Source: Caballeronia sp. dw_276 (GTDB lineage Bacteria > Pseudomonadota > Gammaproteobacteria > Burkholderiales > Burkholderiaceae). From it: a stretch of 64,000 nucleotides of DNA. The stretch is from positions 1 to 64,000 of the forward strand of contig NZ_JAAVUV010000005.1 in assembly GCF_018449635.1 (NCBI RefSeq). Direction: 5' to 3'. A model generated the notes under the pieces. It worked only from the letters and a program-made list of their open reading frames with translations. It was not told the DNA's origin and made no database searches. A program made the translations under genes and the position numbers. Shown piece by piece: positions 7,681-16,664 of the stretch (position 1 is its first letter; every line of letters starts with the position of its first letter).

Positions 7681-10176
7681 TCAGTTAGCAATCTGCCAGC
7701 GCAGGACAGGATGCGTGGCCCCGGCGGGCAATGCCCATACGCCGGTGGAACTGAAATCGTAGGTCGGGCCGAAGCTCGCCGGCGTGCTCATCTGCGCCGT
7801 GGTGAGTCCGGTCGCCGCCGACGTGCCCGTTCCGCTGTACACACCTAGCGCCGCGTGGGTGGTATCGACGTTCCAGAACACGTCTTTTGCGATGGTCCCG
7901 TCGTTATTGCTTGCAATGCCGAGCGCAGGCGGCCCGAACCCCGGCAAGACGGAAGTCGTGACCGCGCCCGTCGCAAAGGACTGTTCGATCGTGCCCGAGT
8001 TGCGCTGGACGAGCGCGGCGCTGCCGGCATCGCACGGTCTGCCATTGAAGCCACACGTATTTGGCATGAAGGTGACGGGAGCGGTTGTGTACGACTGCGT
8101 GATCAGGCCTTCGTTGTTCCCGACCAGTCCGCCGCCGCCCGAGCCGTGACCGAAGGCGTTCACCGATCCCGCCTGAAATGGCGGCCTGACCACGCCGTTA
8201 TCCGATGAATACGATTGCCGTATGACACCGGTCGCGCCATTCAGCCCGACCAGTCCGCCGACCTGCCCTTCCGTTGAAATGATGACATCGCTTGCGGATC
8301 GCGTGACCGTACCGAAGTTCTCGCCGACAAGACCGCCCGTCGTCCGGTTGATGTCGCCCAGCGAACTGATGCTGCCGCTCGTGTGCGCGTTCGCGATCGT
8401 GCCGTAGTTATAGCCGGCCAGAATACCGAAGCCGCCGTACTCGCCCATTGCGAGTGACCCGTTGCCGTCCACGCTGATGTTGCGCACAACACCCGTCTTG
8501 CCGATAACCCCAAACAGGCCGCTCGCGTCTTCTTCGGGCACAGGGCCGTTGCGCGGCGCGACCAGCGTGCTTGTAGTGAGTTGAAGTTTGGAGACCGTAT
8601 GTCCCATGCCTTCGAATTGCCCCGTAAAGGGCGTGGCGGCCGAGCCTATCGGAACGTAGGTACCCGGACCGAAAAGCGGCGTGGTGGCGTCGATGTCTTT
8701 GCCGAGTGCGTAATTGCCCGCGAGATCCGACGATATCCCGACCAGTCCGTCGAGCGAATTGATCAGCCTGTAACCCGTAACCTGCGTGACGAGCCCGCTT
8801 TCGGCGGCGGCCGTCCATGCGGCGTTAACGGTGATCACGCCCGGCGCATAGCTGCCGTTCATGTCATAGAACGAGCGGACAAAGCCCGTGCTGCCCGACC
8901 AGTCGATGACGCCCTGGTTCGCAACGCTGCCGTTGTTATCGATGCCTGCTGCATCCGCTCGCAGGCTCAGGTTTCCCCCGCCGGTGTTCTTGAGCGTCGT
9001 GCCGGGTGCGACGGTCACGTTATGAAACGCCACGAGCGACAGCGCCGCAGGCCCCTGCCAGATCATGTTCGATACCGCGTTCAAATCGCCGCTTGCACCG
9101 TTCGTGCCGGTCGCCGTTGCGTCCACGGATGTTCCCGCGTTGAGGCTGCGCACGAATGCGCCGGCCGTGGCGGTATCGACGGTAACGCTTGGGGTCGAGA
9201 CGTTCCAGAGACCAGCCTGGACCGTGGCATCGGCCGCGAGCGTGAGGGTGTTCGCGAGCGTGTCGACGGTGCCGCCGCTGCCGTCGGCGTTCGTTGCCGT
9301 GATGGTGCCCTGCTGCGTCACGTGGCCGTTATCAGCAACGAGCCAGATGTGGCCATCGCGCGTGGCGGTGCCGGTTGCACGGACCCGCGTGCCGCCGCCT
9401 GCGAGCGCGTAGATGTTGCCGTCCGCCGCCTCGAGGTTGATCTGCGCGGCCTGCGTGACGCCGCTATCGACTACGGTCCCTTTGCTGCCTGCGAGCACGA
9501 AGACCTGCCTGCTGCTCGAAGACTCAAACAACACCACCTGCTGGCCCGCGGCATACTCGGCCGTACCGTTCGGCGCGCTTACCGTCCCGGCATTCACCAC
9601 CGCATCACGCGCAATCAGGAAGACATCGCCACCGCTCGAACTGATCTTGCCGAGGTTCACGACTTTCGCGCCGGTATTGCCGGACAGCGTGAGCGTGCCG
9701 CCATTCATGAAAGCGGTATTGGGCAAGTCGAGCGTGGAGGCGACAAAGCGGCCACCTGTGGTGACCACGCCATTCGCGCCCACGAGAATGCCTTGCGGGT
9801 TGATCAAGTAGAGGCTGCCAGTTGCACTGAGGCTGCCGAGAATGGCCGAGGGCGAGCCGCCGGTCACGCGGTTGAGCGTCGCGCCCGAGCCGTTATTGAT
9901 GGTGACGCTATTGCCCTGGCCGATAGAAAAGCTGCGCCAGTCGATCACGCCACGCGTTGAACCGGGTTGCGTGATGACAATCCCGTTCGTGCTCCCGGCG
10001 ATAGACCCCTGCCCGCTCACGAACTGGCCGCCTTGCGGCAACGGTCCGCCGGCGAAGGCGACAGGCGCGAACATGACCGATGCGAACGGCACGGCAAACA
10101 GCACCGTGAGCCTCGCGCGCGTATGGCGCGGGAATTGTGACGTCGCGATCATTCGGCATACTAATGGAGACAGCAT
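7681..10176 (-). CDS. TpsA exoprotein: filamentous-haemagglutinin N-domain with GLUG repeats
   Basis: An 831-residue two-partner secretion cargo. The start has a CGGAGA ribosome site. A long signal peptide ends near AFA (residue 42), followed by the TPS secretion domain (about 43-280) with NNGSGATLNRVTGG and NPQG (126-129, the NPNG-type motif). A beta-helix region follows, and about residues 555-740 hold several GLUG repeats such as GGLVGENFGTVTRS and GGLVGNNEGLITQS. It is far shorter than classical haemagglutinins and has no toxin-like C-terminal domain. It is probably a surface or released adhesin of the short GLUG type. Its first-translated position before tpsB matches the TPS operon order. 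Confidence 0.88.
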   Translation of the reverse strand: MLSPLVCRMIATSQFPRHTRARLTVLFAVPFASVMFAPVAFAGGPLPQGGQFVSGQGSIAGSTNGIVITQPGSTRGVIDWRSFSIGQGNSVTINNGSGATLNRVTGGSPSAILGSLSATGSLYLINPQGILVGANGVVTTGGRFVASTLDLPNTAFMNGGTLTLSGNTGAKVVNLGKISSSGGDVFLIARDAVVNAGTVSAPNGTAEYAAGQQVVLFESSSSRQVFVLAGSKGTVVDSGVTQAAQINLEAADGNIYALAGGGTRVRATGTATRDGHIWLVADNGHVTQQGTITATNADGSGGTVDTLANTLTLAADATVQAGLWNVSTPSVTVDTATAGAFVRSLNAGTSVDATATGTNGASGDLNAVSNMIWQGPAALSLVAFHNVTVAPGTTLKNTGGGNLSLRADAAGIDNNGSVANQGVIDWSGSTGFVRSFYDMNGSYAPGVITVNAAWTAAAESGLVTQVTGYRLINSLDGLVGISSDLAGNYALGKDIDATTPLFGPGTYVPIGSAATPFTGQFEGMGHTVSKLQLTTSTLVAPRNGPVPEEDASGLFGVIGKTGVVRNISVDGNGSLAMGEYGGFGILAGYNYGTIANAHTSGSISSLGDINRTTGGLVGENFGTVTRSASDVIISTEGQVGGLVGLNGATGVIRQSYSSDNGVVRPPFQAGSVNAFGHGSGGGGLVGNNEGLITQSYTTAPVTFMPNTCGFNGRPCDAGSAALVQRNSGTIEQSFATGAVTTSVLPGFGPPALGIASNNDGTIAKDVFWNVDTTHAALGVYSGTGTSAATGLTTAQMSTPASFGPTYDFSSTGVWALPAGATHPVLRWQIAN

Positions 10177-10409
10177 GTTGATCTCCGTTGCACGAATGCG
10201 GGTGAGCCGTGGCGCGGCGCACCATCACATTCGATCAGCCGGTCACCGGAAATGTCGCGCGGGCGGCCAAAGGAGAATAGCAGATGAGATGAAAAATCAA
10301 AGCGCGTTTATCGGACAATTACTGTTCGAAATGGGACGCGAACGCTCGGCGCCACCGAGGAAAAATGACTCATGTCAGTCGCGCGGCGGATGTTCTTACC
10401 GTTAGACGG
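10177..10409. other. Intergenic region upstream of tpsA
   Basis: This 233-bp stretch lies between the stop of the dienelactone-hydrolase fusion (minus strand) and the tpsA start, so it must contain the tpsA promoter and possibly the terminator of the upstream gene. I see no clear hairpin with a T-run and no strong inverted repeat. Confidence 0.4.
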
Positions 10410-11648
10410 TCAGACCGGCTTGCCTTCGCTCGATGCCCAATTCGGCATGAGCGTGTTGGTCGGCAGGGTTTCATCGACCATTTTTTTGGCCGTCTGTATG
10501 CCTGCGACCGGCAGACCCGTTGGATCGAGCACGCCGATCTGCACCAGCACCGAAGCCTGATCCCAGTAGATGTGCTCGTTATAAAGCTTGTCGCCGCGAA
10601 ACCGGATCACGGCCAGCATGGGGACCTCGAAGTACTTGCCGGTGGGTTCAAGTCCCGGTAACAACCAGTCGATCTCGCGATCATGCGTGGCGCAAAACAC
10701 GAATTCATCGACAACCCGGTCCGAGCCGATGGTTCGCGATACCGGAATCAGTCGCGTATCGGCAGGATTGGAATCGACGAAATGATACTTGTAGAACCGC
10801 TTCAATTGATCGTGCCCGACACCGCCCGTCATGGTGGGAACGTGGTTGACGTAGGGCTCCGCCACCATGGTCGGCATGACGGCATTCACGTCGCGCGTAC
10901 CGAATTCGTAGTAGCAATGCATCTCCCACAAACGGTTCAGGTCGTACACGGGCCCCAGCACCTTGCGCAGCAAGGACAGGGTTCGCGAATACGCCATCAA
11001 GGCCGCGGGTTTGTCGTAGTGATCGCGCTCGGGTGTCGCGAATGCGTGGTCGCAACCTGGGTAGACATAGTGTTCGATCAGCGGCTTGCCGGCGAACTCG
11101 GCCTCGAGTTTCGCGCGGGCGTCGGGAGGCGTGAGCGTGTCGTTTTCGGCGAAGTGGAAGACCATCGGGCATCGAATGGTGGCAATTTCGCCGAGATAAG
11201 CATCGAGATTCACGCCGTAGTAACTCACCGCACAATCCACGTCCATGCTTGCCGCCGTGCGCATGGCGAGACGACCGCCGAGGCAATAACCAATCACACC
11301 AAGCTTGCCCGCTTGCTCGGGTAACGCGCGTAATGCCGCGAGAGTTGCGGAGATATCGTCGAGCGCTTTCGACTCGTCGAATCGCGTGTTGTAGTCGAGC
11401 GCGGTAGCGAAATCTGCATCGCCATATCCGAGCACGACGCCTGGTTTCATGCGCCAGAAAAGATCCGGCACGAGCACGACGTAACCTTCTTCAGCGTAGC
11501 GATCGGCCATCGACTTCATGTAGTCGTTGATGCCGAAAATTTCCTGCAGCAGTACTAGACCTGGACCCGAACCCTGCGCAGGCTTCGCGAGATAAGCCGT
11601 AAAACGGCCGCCGTCCTGCGCCGTGATTTCAATCGTCTGACTGCTCAT
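10410..11648 (-). CDS. Dienelactone hydrolase fused to a SnoaL-like domain
   Basis: 412 residues. The start ATG 11648 follows GAGGACGAC; an ATG at 11666 lacks a ribosome site. Residues 1-235 are an alpha/beta hydrolase of the dienelactone hydrolase family with Cys122 in GYCLGG, Asp170 (AENDTLTP) and His201 (CDHAF) as the catalytic triad. Residues about 240-405 form a NTF2/SnoaL-like domain (WEMHCYYEFGTRDVNAVM... then DREIDWLLPG and VLDPTGLPVAG). Dienelactone hydrolases open lactone rings in chloroaromatic degradation, and SnoaL-like domains act as ester cyclases or isomerases. A fused protein could process one lactone in two steps, but this is inference. No aromatic dioxygenase lies nearby. 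Confidence 0.8.
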   Translation of the reverse strand: MSSQTIEITAQDGGRFTAYLAKPAQGSGPGLVLLQEIFGINDYMKSMADRYAEEGYVVLVPDLFWRMKPGVVLGYGDADFATALDYNTRFDESKALDDISATLAALRALPEQAGKLGVIGYCLGGRLAMRTAASMDVDCAVSYYGVNLDAYLGEIATIRCPMVFHFAENDTLTPPDARAKLEAEFAGKPLIEHYVYPGCDHAFATPERDHYDKPAALMAYSRTLSLLRKVLGPVYDLNRLWEMHCYYEFGTRDVNAVMPTMVAEPYVNHVPTMTGGVGHDQLKRFYKYHFVDSNPADTRLIPVSRTIGSDRVVDEFVFCATHDREIDWLLPGLEPTGKYFEVPMLAVIRFRGDKLYNEHIYWDQASVLVQIGVLDPTGLPVAGIQTAKKMVDETLPTNTLMPNWASSEGKPV

Positions 11649-11730
11649 GTCGTCCTCGTTGTTCATTTGATCGATGGATCGATGATGCCTGCCTCGCCCT
11701 GAAGGGCATAGTGTCTAACGACTATCCTCC

Positions 11731-11765
11731 AATGAAATCGGTCATTGGCGCTTTAGCGCTAAAGC
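11731..11765. promoter_or_regulatory. Perfect palindrome upstream of the dienelactone hydrolase gene
   Basis: GCTTTAGCGCTAAAGC at 11750-11765 is a perfect 16-bp palindrome. It is preceded by a smaller inverted repeat, AATGA (11731-11735) and TCATT (11742-11746). It lies about 100 bp upstream of the start at 11648 and 60 bp after the stop of the alpha/beta hydrolase gene. It could be an operator or the stem of a weak terminator for that gene; no T-run follows on the minus strand. Confidence 0.4.
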
Positions 11766-11826
11766 AGTTCGGCGTTGCCGCGTAGCTTCATATTTTACTT
11801 TCCTCAAAATCCGGGCCGGGTTTTTC

Positions 11827-12633
11827 TCAAACGGGTGCTGCAGGCAGTGTGCTCAGTATCTCGTGAAGCTCGTTGGCAAAGATCACCGGGTCGCTTGCAT
11901 AGCTCACGTGATGACCAATCATCTCGACGCAAGGACACGGCAATTCACGTGCCAACAGGCGAGCGGTCTGCGCATAGAAAGCGTCTGCGCTTGCACGACC
12001 CACGGCGGTGACCATTGGCACGCCACCTCGGCGCAACGCATCGAGATCGGGAATGAAACGGTTGATAACGTTGAATTCATGCGCCAGGAAACGATCGAAG
12101 TCACCCCCCTCCTGATCAGGCGGCTCAATCGCGGCGGAAGGCAAACCCACGAACGATGTCGCAAACAATTTCATTGCCGGGGCGCCGCCTTGCGCAAGAT
12201 ATGTGTCGTACACACTGTCGAAAAATTTTCTCCACTCCGGGCCATCCGGCAAGATGTCGCTGACAGGCGGCTCATGATCGACCAGCCCGCGAACCAGATG
12301 CGGATGGTCCTGGGTCAGTTTCAACGCAATGTTGGCACCGGCGCTATTGCCGAACACGTAGGCCGGTTCGCTCCCCATTGCGCGAATGACAGCTGCGGCA
12401 TCCCGACCTTGTTGGGCCATGTCTAATTTGGATTGCTTGTCTCCGGTGCTACGCGCGTTCGCGCGACGGTCGTAGCGAACCACCGTGTAACGGTCAGCCA
12501 AGTGACTTGAAAGCCCGATGAAACGACTGCTGTCGCCGTTACCCCCGACGATCAGCAAGAGCAAGGGTCCTTGCCCCTCGACGTCATAAGCAATGTCGGC
12601 GCCCTCGGTGTGGATCGTTCTGAATTGTTTCAT
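11827..12633 (-). CDS. Alpha/beta hydrolase
   Basis: 268 residues. The start at 12633 is preceded by AGGACTACAGC, which fits a ribosome site; the open frame extends 23 codons further without one. Features are the oxyanion loop LLIVGGNGDSSRF, the nucleophile elbow FGNSAGAN with Ser97, an acidic residue in the GRASAD region, and a late histidine in MIGHHVSYASDP. The G-N-S-A-G elbow and cap region resemble non-haem haloperoxidase/esterase-like hydrolases. It has no recognisable pathway partner apart from the hydrolase fusion downstream on the same strand, and the LysR gene upstream on the same strand 154 bp away. Substrate unknown. Confidence 0.75.
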   Translation of the reverse strand: MKQFRTIHTEGADIAYDVEGQGPLLLLIVGGNGDSSRFIGLSSHLADRYTVVRYDRRANARSTGDKQSKLDMAQQGRDAAAVIRAMGSEPAYVFGNSAGANIALKLTQDHPHLVRGLVDHEPPVSDILPDGPEWRKFFDSVYDTYLAQGGAPAMKLFATSFVGLPSAAIEPPDQEGGDFDRFLAHEFNVINRFIPDLDALRRGGVPMVTAVGRASADAFYAQTARLLARELPCPCVEMIGHHVSYASDPVIFANELHEILSTLPAAPV

Positions 12634-12787
12634 GCTGTAGTCCTGATTAAATTGAGATGGTATCGTGCAACGAAGTGCTCGACGCGCGATGCCATGAACC
12701 ACGTGCTCACCAAAGAAGCGATGAGCATCGGCAGTATGATCATACCAATTGAAGTCTGACTATTGGTCGAGCGTCATGCCGGCTCTG

Positions 12788-13684
12788 TTATGCAAGCTTC
12801 GCTTCGCGTGAACGCAATGGACGTTCTTCGGGCGTATCGAGAACCAGACGCCCGAACTCCTTCGCCGCCAGCGTCTTTTCGCCTTTGCCCCACAGCAGCC
12901 TGAACTCCGCGTCGGGCAATGCGGGCAAACCGTATTTCCCGTCGACCACGGCAATGCCCGGCTCCAGGTCGTCACGAGTCAACACCGTGATCCCAAGTCC
13001 GGCCATCACGGCCGCACGAATACCCGACTGACTCGACGATGTAAACGCGACATGCCAGTCGACCGGCAGGGTATCGAGTGTTTCGACCGCCACGCGACGG
13101 TTCACGCAAGGCGCCGGAAAAAACGCCAGGGGCAACGACGCGCCGTCACGCAACTCGAATGATTCCGCCGCCGCCCATACGAAGCGCGTACGTCGTAACA
13201 CGATCCCTTCGTCGCCGCTTCCGTGCTTGTGGTTCCGCTTGCACAACACGACTGCGAGATCGAGTTCCTGCGCTGCGACCATCGCTTCAGAGTCGATACT
13301 CATGCCAACGCTCACATCGAGCCGCACGTTCGGGAACGCCCGCGAAAACTGCGTCAGCAACACGGGCAAGCGTTCACCCATGAAGATATCGGGTGCGCCA
13401 AATCGCACCACGCCCGATGCCGGCGATGAATGAAAACGGCGTGTGACCGCCTGCATTGCGTCGAGGATCTGCGTGGCGTAGCGCAAAAAATCTTCGCCGT
13501 CCTCGGTGAGCGTCAGGGCGCGCGTCGTGCGATAAAGGAGCGGCCTGCCCACTTCTTCTTCAAGCCGCCTGATTTGATGACTGATGGCCGATTGCGTCAG
13601 GTTCAGCCGGCGGGCGGCCTTGGTGAAGCCACCTGCCTCGGTGACAGCTATAAACGCGCGCAGCAAGCCTGGATCAAGATTCAT
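12788..13684 (-). CDS. LysR-family regulator
   Basis: 298 residues from ATG 13684 (MNLDPGLLRAFIAVTEAGGF). The helix-turn-helix is clear (FTKAARRLNLTQSAISHQIR), followed by a standard effector domain. It is divergent from the MFS gene at 13794, with a symmetrical LysR box between them, and most likely activates that permease. A short distance after its stop lies the alpha/beta hydrolase gene on the same strand, but the 154-bp gap makes co-transcription uncertain. Confidence 0.85.
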   Translation of the reverse strand: MNLDPGLLRAFIAVTEAGGFTKAARRLNLTQSAISHQIRRLEEEVGRPLLYRTTRALTLTEDGEDFLRYATQILDAMQAVTRRFHSSPASGVVRFGAPDIFMGERLPVLLTQFSRAFPNVRLDVSVGMSIDSEAMVAAQELDLAVVLCKRNHKHGSGDEGIVLRRTRFVWAAAESFELRDGASLPLAFFPAPCVNRRVAVETLDTLPVDWHVAFTSSSQSGIRAAVMAGLGITVLTRDDLEPGIAVVDGKYGLPALPDAEFRLLWGKGEKTLAAKEFGRLVLDTPEERPLRSREAKLA

Positions 13685-13705
13685 GGTCGTCCGAATGATG
13701 AAGTG

Positions 13706-13726
13706 ATTTACTGGATCATAGTAAAT
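13706..13726. promoter_or_regulatory. LysR-type operator between regulator and MFS gene
   Basis: ATTTAC, nine bases, then GTAAAT gives perfect 6-bp arms and contains the T-N11-A pattern of LysR boxes. It lies 22 bp before the LysR start and 68 bp before the divergent MFS gene, a normal position for an autoregulated, divergent LysR unit. Confidence 0.6.
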
Positions 13727-13793
13727 TAAATCATTTCCGTCATGGCAGCAGATTGCCGAGAATGGGTAATACACCCCTTTCCGGTAACTTGTC

Positions 13794-15065
13794 ATGGATG
13801 CTTTGCCTCGCGTCACCGCATCGAAACAGCTCGCCCTTACGTTGTTGCTTGCCGCAGTAATCGCCGCGACCTACGGCTTTGGCGTGTATCTGTTTCCGGT
13901 TGTTCTGCCCGCGATGAAGCACGATCTTGGTTTCGGCTACGCGCAGGCCGGCTATATCACGGCGGCACGACAACTCGCCAACGTGGCAATGGCCTTGCTG
14001 TCCGGCTTCGCCGCATCGCGTTTCGGCGCCGCAAGGGTCATGCTGGTGGCGACCGTGTTATCGGCGACAGGACTTGCGTGCCTTGCTTTCGTCCATGGAC
14101 CCTGGCTCTTGGGCGTGGTGCTCGTTGCGCTCAACGCGAGCGCGGCGGCAACATGGGTTCCCATGATGGCGCTCGTTGCGCCATTGATCGATGAACATCA
14201 TCAAGCGAAAGCAATTGGCGTGATTGGCAGCGGCACGAACTACGGCGTGTTGCTCAACGGGCTCATGGTGCCGGCGTTGATGGGGGCGTGGGGATGGCGT
14301 TCCGTGTGGCTCGCAAGCGCGGTGGTTACGGCCTTGCTGAGCGTTGTGATCGTGCTGCTGTTTGCGCGGCTTGGACGGCCGGAAACGCGCGTGAAAGTGC
14401 AGCCACGGGCCGAACGTCCGCGTTTCGAAGTGCGGACAATGTTTTCGCGGCGCTGGATGCTGGTGTATGCGATTGCGTTGCTGTCGGGCTTTGCCGGCGT
14501 GCCCTTCATCACCTACTTTTCGGCCTATGCACACGACGACCTTCATTTAGGACTCGATGTCACCGCGCACGCCTGGGCGATCGTTGGATTCGTTGGCGCG
14601 GTAAGCGGCCTGACGCTTGGCATGATCGGCGACGCGCAATCTCCTGCAGGACAACCGCAACGTGACGGCATGCGCACGGCCCTCGTCAGCGCAGGAGTTT
14701 TGCTGTTGTGTGCATCGGTCATAGCGGCATCGCGTCCCGGCGTTCATGCGTTGATGATTGCAGCGGTGGCGTTCGGCTTTTCGTTCTTCCCGCTTTTCGG
14801 CTTGCTGCATGCCTATGTCGGCAAGACGAGCGAGCCGGCGCTCGCGGCTATTGTGTGCGGTATTTGCGAAGCGTCGTTTGGCGTTGGCGGCGCGCTGGGC
14901 AACGTGCTGGGTGGCTTGTGCAAAAGCGTGGCCGGATCGTTTCAGCCGGTGTATGTGGTCACGGCCGTGGCGTCAGTGATGGCGGTTGGATTGAGCTGCC
15001 TTGTGCCGGGCGTGCGGCGAGCGCCATCGGCAAACCGATGCGCACTCGCCGACTTTCCCCGATGA
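13794..15065 (+). CDS. MFS transporter
   Basis: A 423-residue permease with twelve predicted helices. The first helix (LALTLLLAAVIAATYGFGVY) and the motif ITAARQLANVAMALLSGFAASRFG place it in the YbfB/CynX-like part of the superfamily. It is divergently coupled to the LysR gene through the operator at 13706-13726. The C-terminal tail after residue 405 is short and polar. Substrate not determinable. Confidence 0.78.
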   Translation: MDALPRVTASKQLALTLLLAAVIAATYGFGVYLFPVVLPAMKHDLGFGYAQAGYITAARQLANVAMALLSGFAASRFGAARVMLVATVLSATGLACLAFVHGPWLLGVVLVALNASAAATWVPMMALVAPLIDEHHQAKAIGVIGSGTNYGVLLNGLMVPALMGAWGWRSVWLASAVVTALLSVVIVLLFARLGRPETRVKVQPRAERPRFEVRTMFSRRWMLVYAIALLSGFAGVPFITYFSAYAHDDLHLGLDVTAHAWAIVGFVGAVSGLTLGMIGDAQSPAGQPQRDGMRTALVSAGVLLLCASVIAASRPGVHALMIAAVAFGFSFFPLFGLLHAYVGKTSEPALAAIVCGICEASFGVGGALGNVLGGLCKSVAGSFQPVYVVTAVASVMAVGLSCLVPGVRRAPSANRCALADFPR

Positions 15066-15074
15066 TCCGGCGCT

Positions 15075-16628
15075 TCAGGTAATCGCGCCGATCTGCCACG
15101 GCACGAACTCGTTTTGCCCGTACCCGTGCACTTCGCTCTTCGATAACGTGCCGGAAGCCGTTTCCAGCATCAGTTCGAAAATCTCCTGACCAAGTTCATC
15201 AATGCTCTTCTCGCCGTCGAGAATCGAACCGCAGTTCAGGTCGATATCCTCTTCCTGACGCTTCCACAAAGCGGTGTTCGTGCTGAACTTGAGCGATGGC
15301 GACGGTGCGCATCCGTATGCAGAACCACGTCCTGTAGTAAAGCAAATCAGGTTTGCGCCACCCGCGACCTGGCCCGTTGCCGACACCGGGTCGTAGCCCG
15401 GCGTGTCCATGAAAACAAGTCCACGTGCGTTGACATGCTCGGCATATTTGTAGACATCGACGAGATTCGTGGTGCCGCCTTTCGCCACCGCGCCGAGTGA
15501 TTTTTCAAGGATCGTCGTGAGGCCGCCTGCCTTGTTGCCCGCCGACGGATTGTTGTTCAGGTCGGCGTTCATGCGCGCGCAATATTCTTCCCACCAATGA
15601 ATACGCTCGACGAGCTTGTCGCCTACTTCCTTCGACACCGCCCTTCGCGTCAGCAAATGTTCCGCGCCGTAGATCTCCGGCGTCTCCGACAAAATCGCGG
15701 TGCCGCCATGCGCGACAAGACGATCAACGGCCGCGCCCAAAGCCGGGTTCGCCGTGATCCCCGAGTAGCCGTCCGAGCCGCCGCATTGCAAGCCGATCAC
15801 GAGATGGCTTGCATCGACACGTTCACGCACGATCTCGTTCGCTTCCACGAGCATCACCTTGATCGCTTCAATACCGGCCGCCACCGTGCGTGCCGTGCCG
15901 CCCGTTGCCTGGATCGTCATGGTCTTCAGCCGGGCGCCTGTTTCAAGGTGCTGTTCCTGCAAAAGCCCGTCGATCTGATTGGTCTCGCAACCAAGTCCGA
16001 CCAGTAACACGCCGGCGAAATTCGCGTGCCGCGCATAACCGCCGAGCGTACGGCGAAGCATCTGCAGCGCCTCGCCTTCGGAATCGACGGCGCACCCCTG
16101 GCCATGCGTGAGCGCGACCACGCCATCCACATTCGGAAATGCCGCGAGCGCTTCAGGATGTACATCGCGACGAAAGTAATCGGCGATAGCGCGCGCGGCC
16201 GTGGCCGAGCAATTCACCGACGTCAGCACCCCAATGTAGTTACGCGTCGCGATGCGTCCGTCGGGACGGCGAATGCCGAGGAACGTTGCGGGTTGCAGCG
16301 CGCGTTGCGTGGGTTTTGCATCCTCGCCGAATGCGTAATCGCGATCGAAATCGCCCATCGCGAGGTTATGCACATGCACGTGTTCACCGACTTCGATGTC
16401 GCGCTTCGCAAAGCCGATGATCTGCCCGTAGCGTCGAACCGCTTGCCCTTGCGAAACCGCTTTGACGGCCACCTTGTGCCCCGCCGGAATCAGGCCGCGA
16501 ACAGTGATGTCGCCATCGGCGAGCTGCATGCCCGCGACGAGTTGATGACGCGCGATGAGGACATCGTCGATGGCATTCAGACGAACCGTCGCCGAGTTTG
16601 AAGGTGTCGTTTCAACTGCTGATTTCAT
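15075..16628 (-). CDS. UxaA/GarD-family altronate or galactarate dehydratase
   Basis: 517 residues. An N-terminal SAF-like domain (about 15-100, with GHKVAVKAV and the YGQIIGFA turn) precedes the large iron-dependent dehydratase domain. Shared signatures are GRIATRNYIGV, SVNCSATAARAIA, LVIGLQCGGSDGYSGITANP, NPSAGNKAGGLTTILEKSLG and FTTGRGSAYGC. The family removes water from altronate, galactarate or related sugar acids to give 2-keto-3-deoxy acids. The adjacent ACS-type permease (gap 36 bp, same strand) and LysR gene make a sugar-acid uptake and catabolism module. The later enzymes (aldolase or second dehydratase) are not in the window, so altronate versus galactarate cannot be decided. Confidence 0.82.
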   Translation of the reverse strand: MKSAVETTPSNSATVRLNAIDDVLIARHQLVAGMQLADGDITVRGLIPAGHKVAVKAVSQGQAVRRYGQIIGFAKRDIEVGEHVHVHNLAMGDFDRDYAFGEDAKPTQRALQPATFLGIRRPDGRIATRNYIGVLTSVNCSATAARAIADYFRRDVHPEALAAFPNVDGVVALTHGQGCAVDSEGEALQMLRRTLGGYARHANFAGVLLVGLGCETNQIDGLLQEQHLETGARLKTMTIQATGGTARTVAAGIEAIKVMLVEANEIVRERVDASHLVIGLQCGGSDGYSGITANPALGAAVDRLVAHGGTAILSETPEIYGAEHLLTRRAVSKEVGDKLVERIHWWEEYCARMNADLNNNPSAGNKAGGLTTILEKSLGAVAKGGTTNLVDVYKYAEHVNARGLVFMDTPGYDPVSATGQVAGGANLICFTTGRGSAYGCAPSPSLKFSTNTALWKRQEEDIDLNCGSILDGEKSIDELGQEIFELMLETASGTLSKSEVHGYGQNEFVPWQIGAIT

Positions 16629-16664
16629 ATTCGTTGCTCCGTCAATTTAGCGGGCCTGCGCCAT

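Noticed and set aside
8000-8600. Repeats in tpsA as a CRISPR array
   Set aside because: The repeats are in-frame coding GLUG units of variable length, not identical direct repeats with spacers.
8581-9960. A 459-codon plus-strand frame opposite tpsA
   Set aside because: Antisense to the haemagglutinin-like repeats, no ribosome site, no family features.
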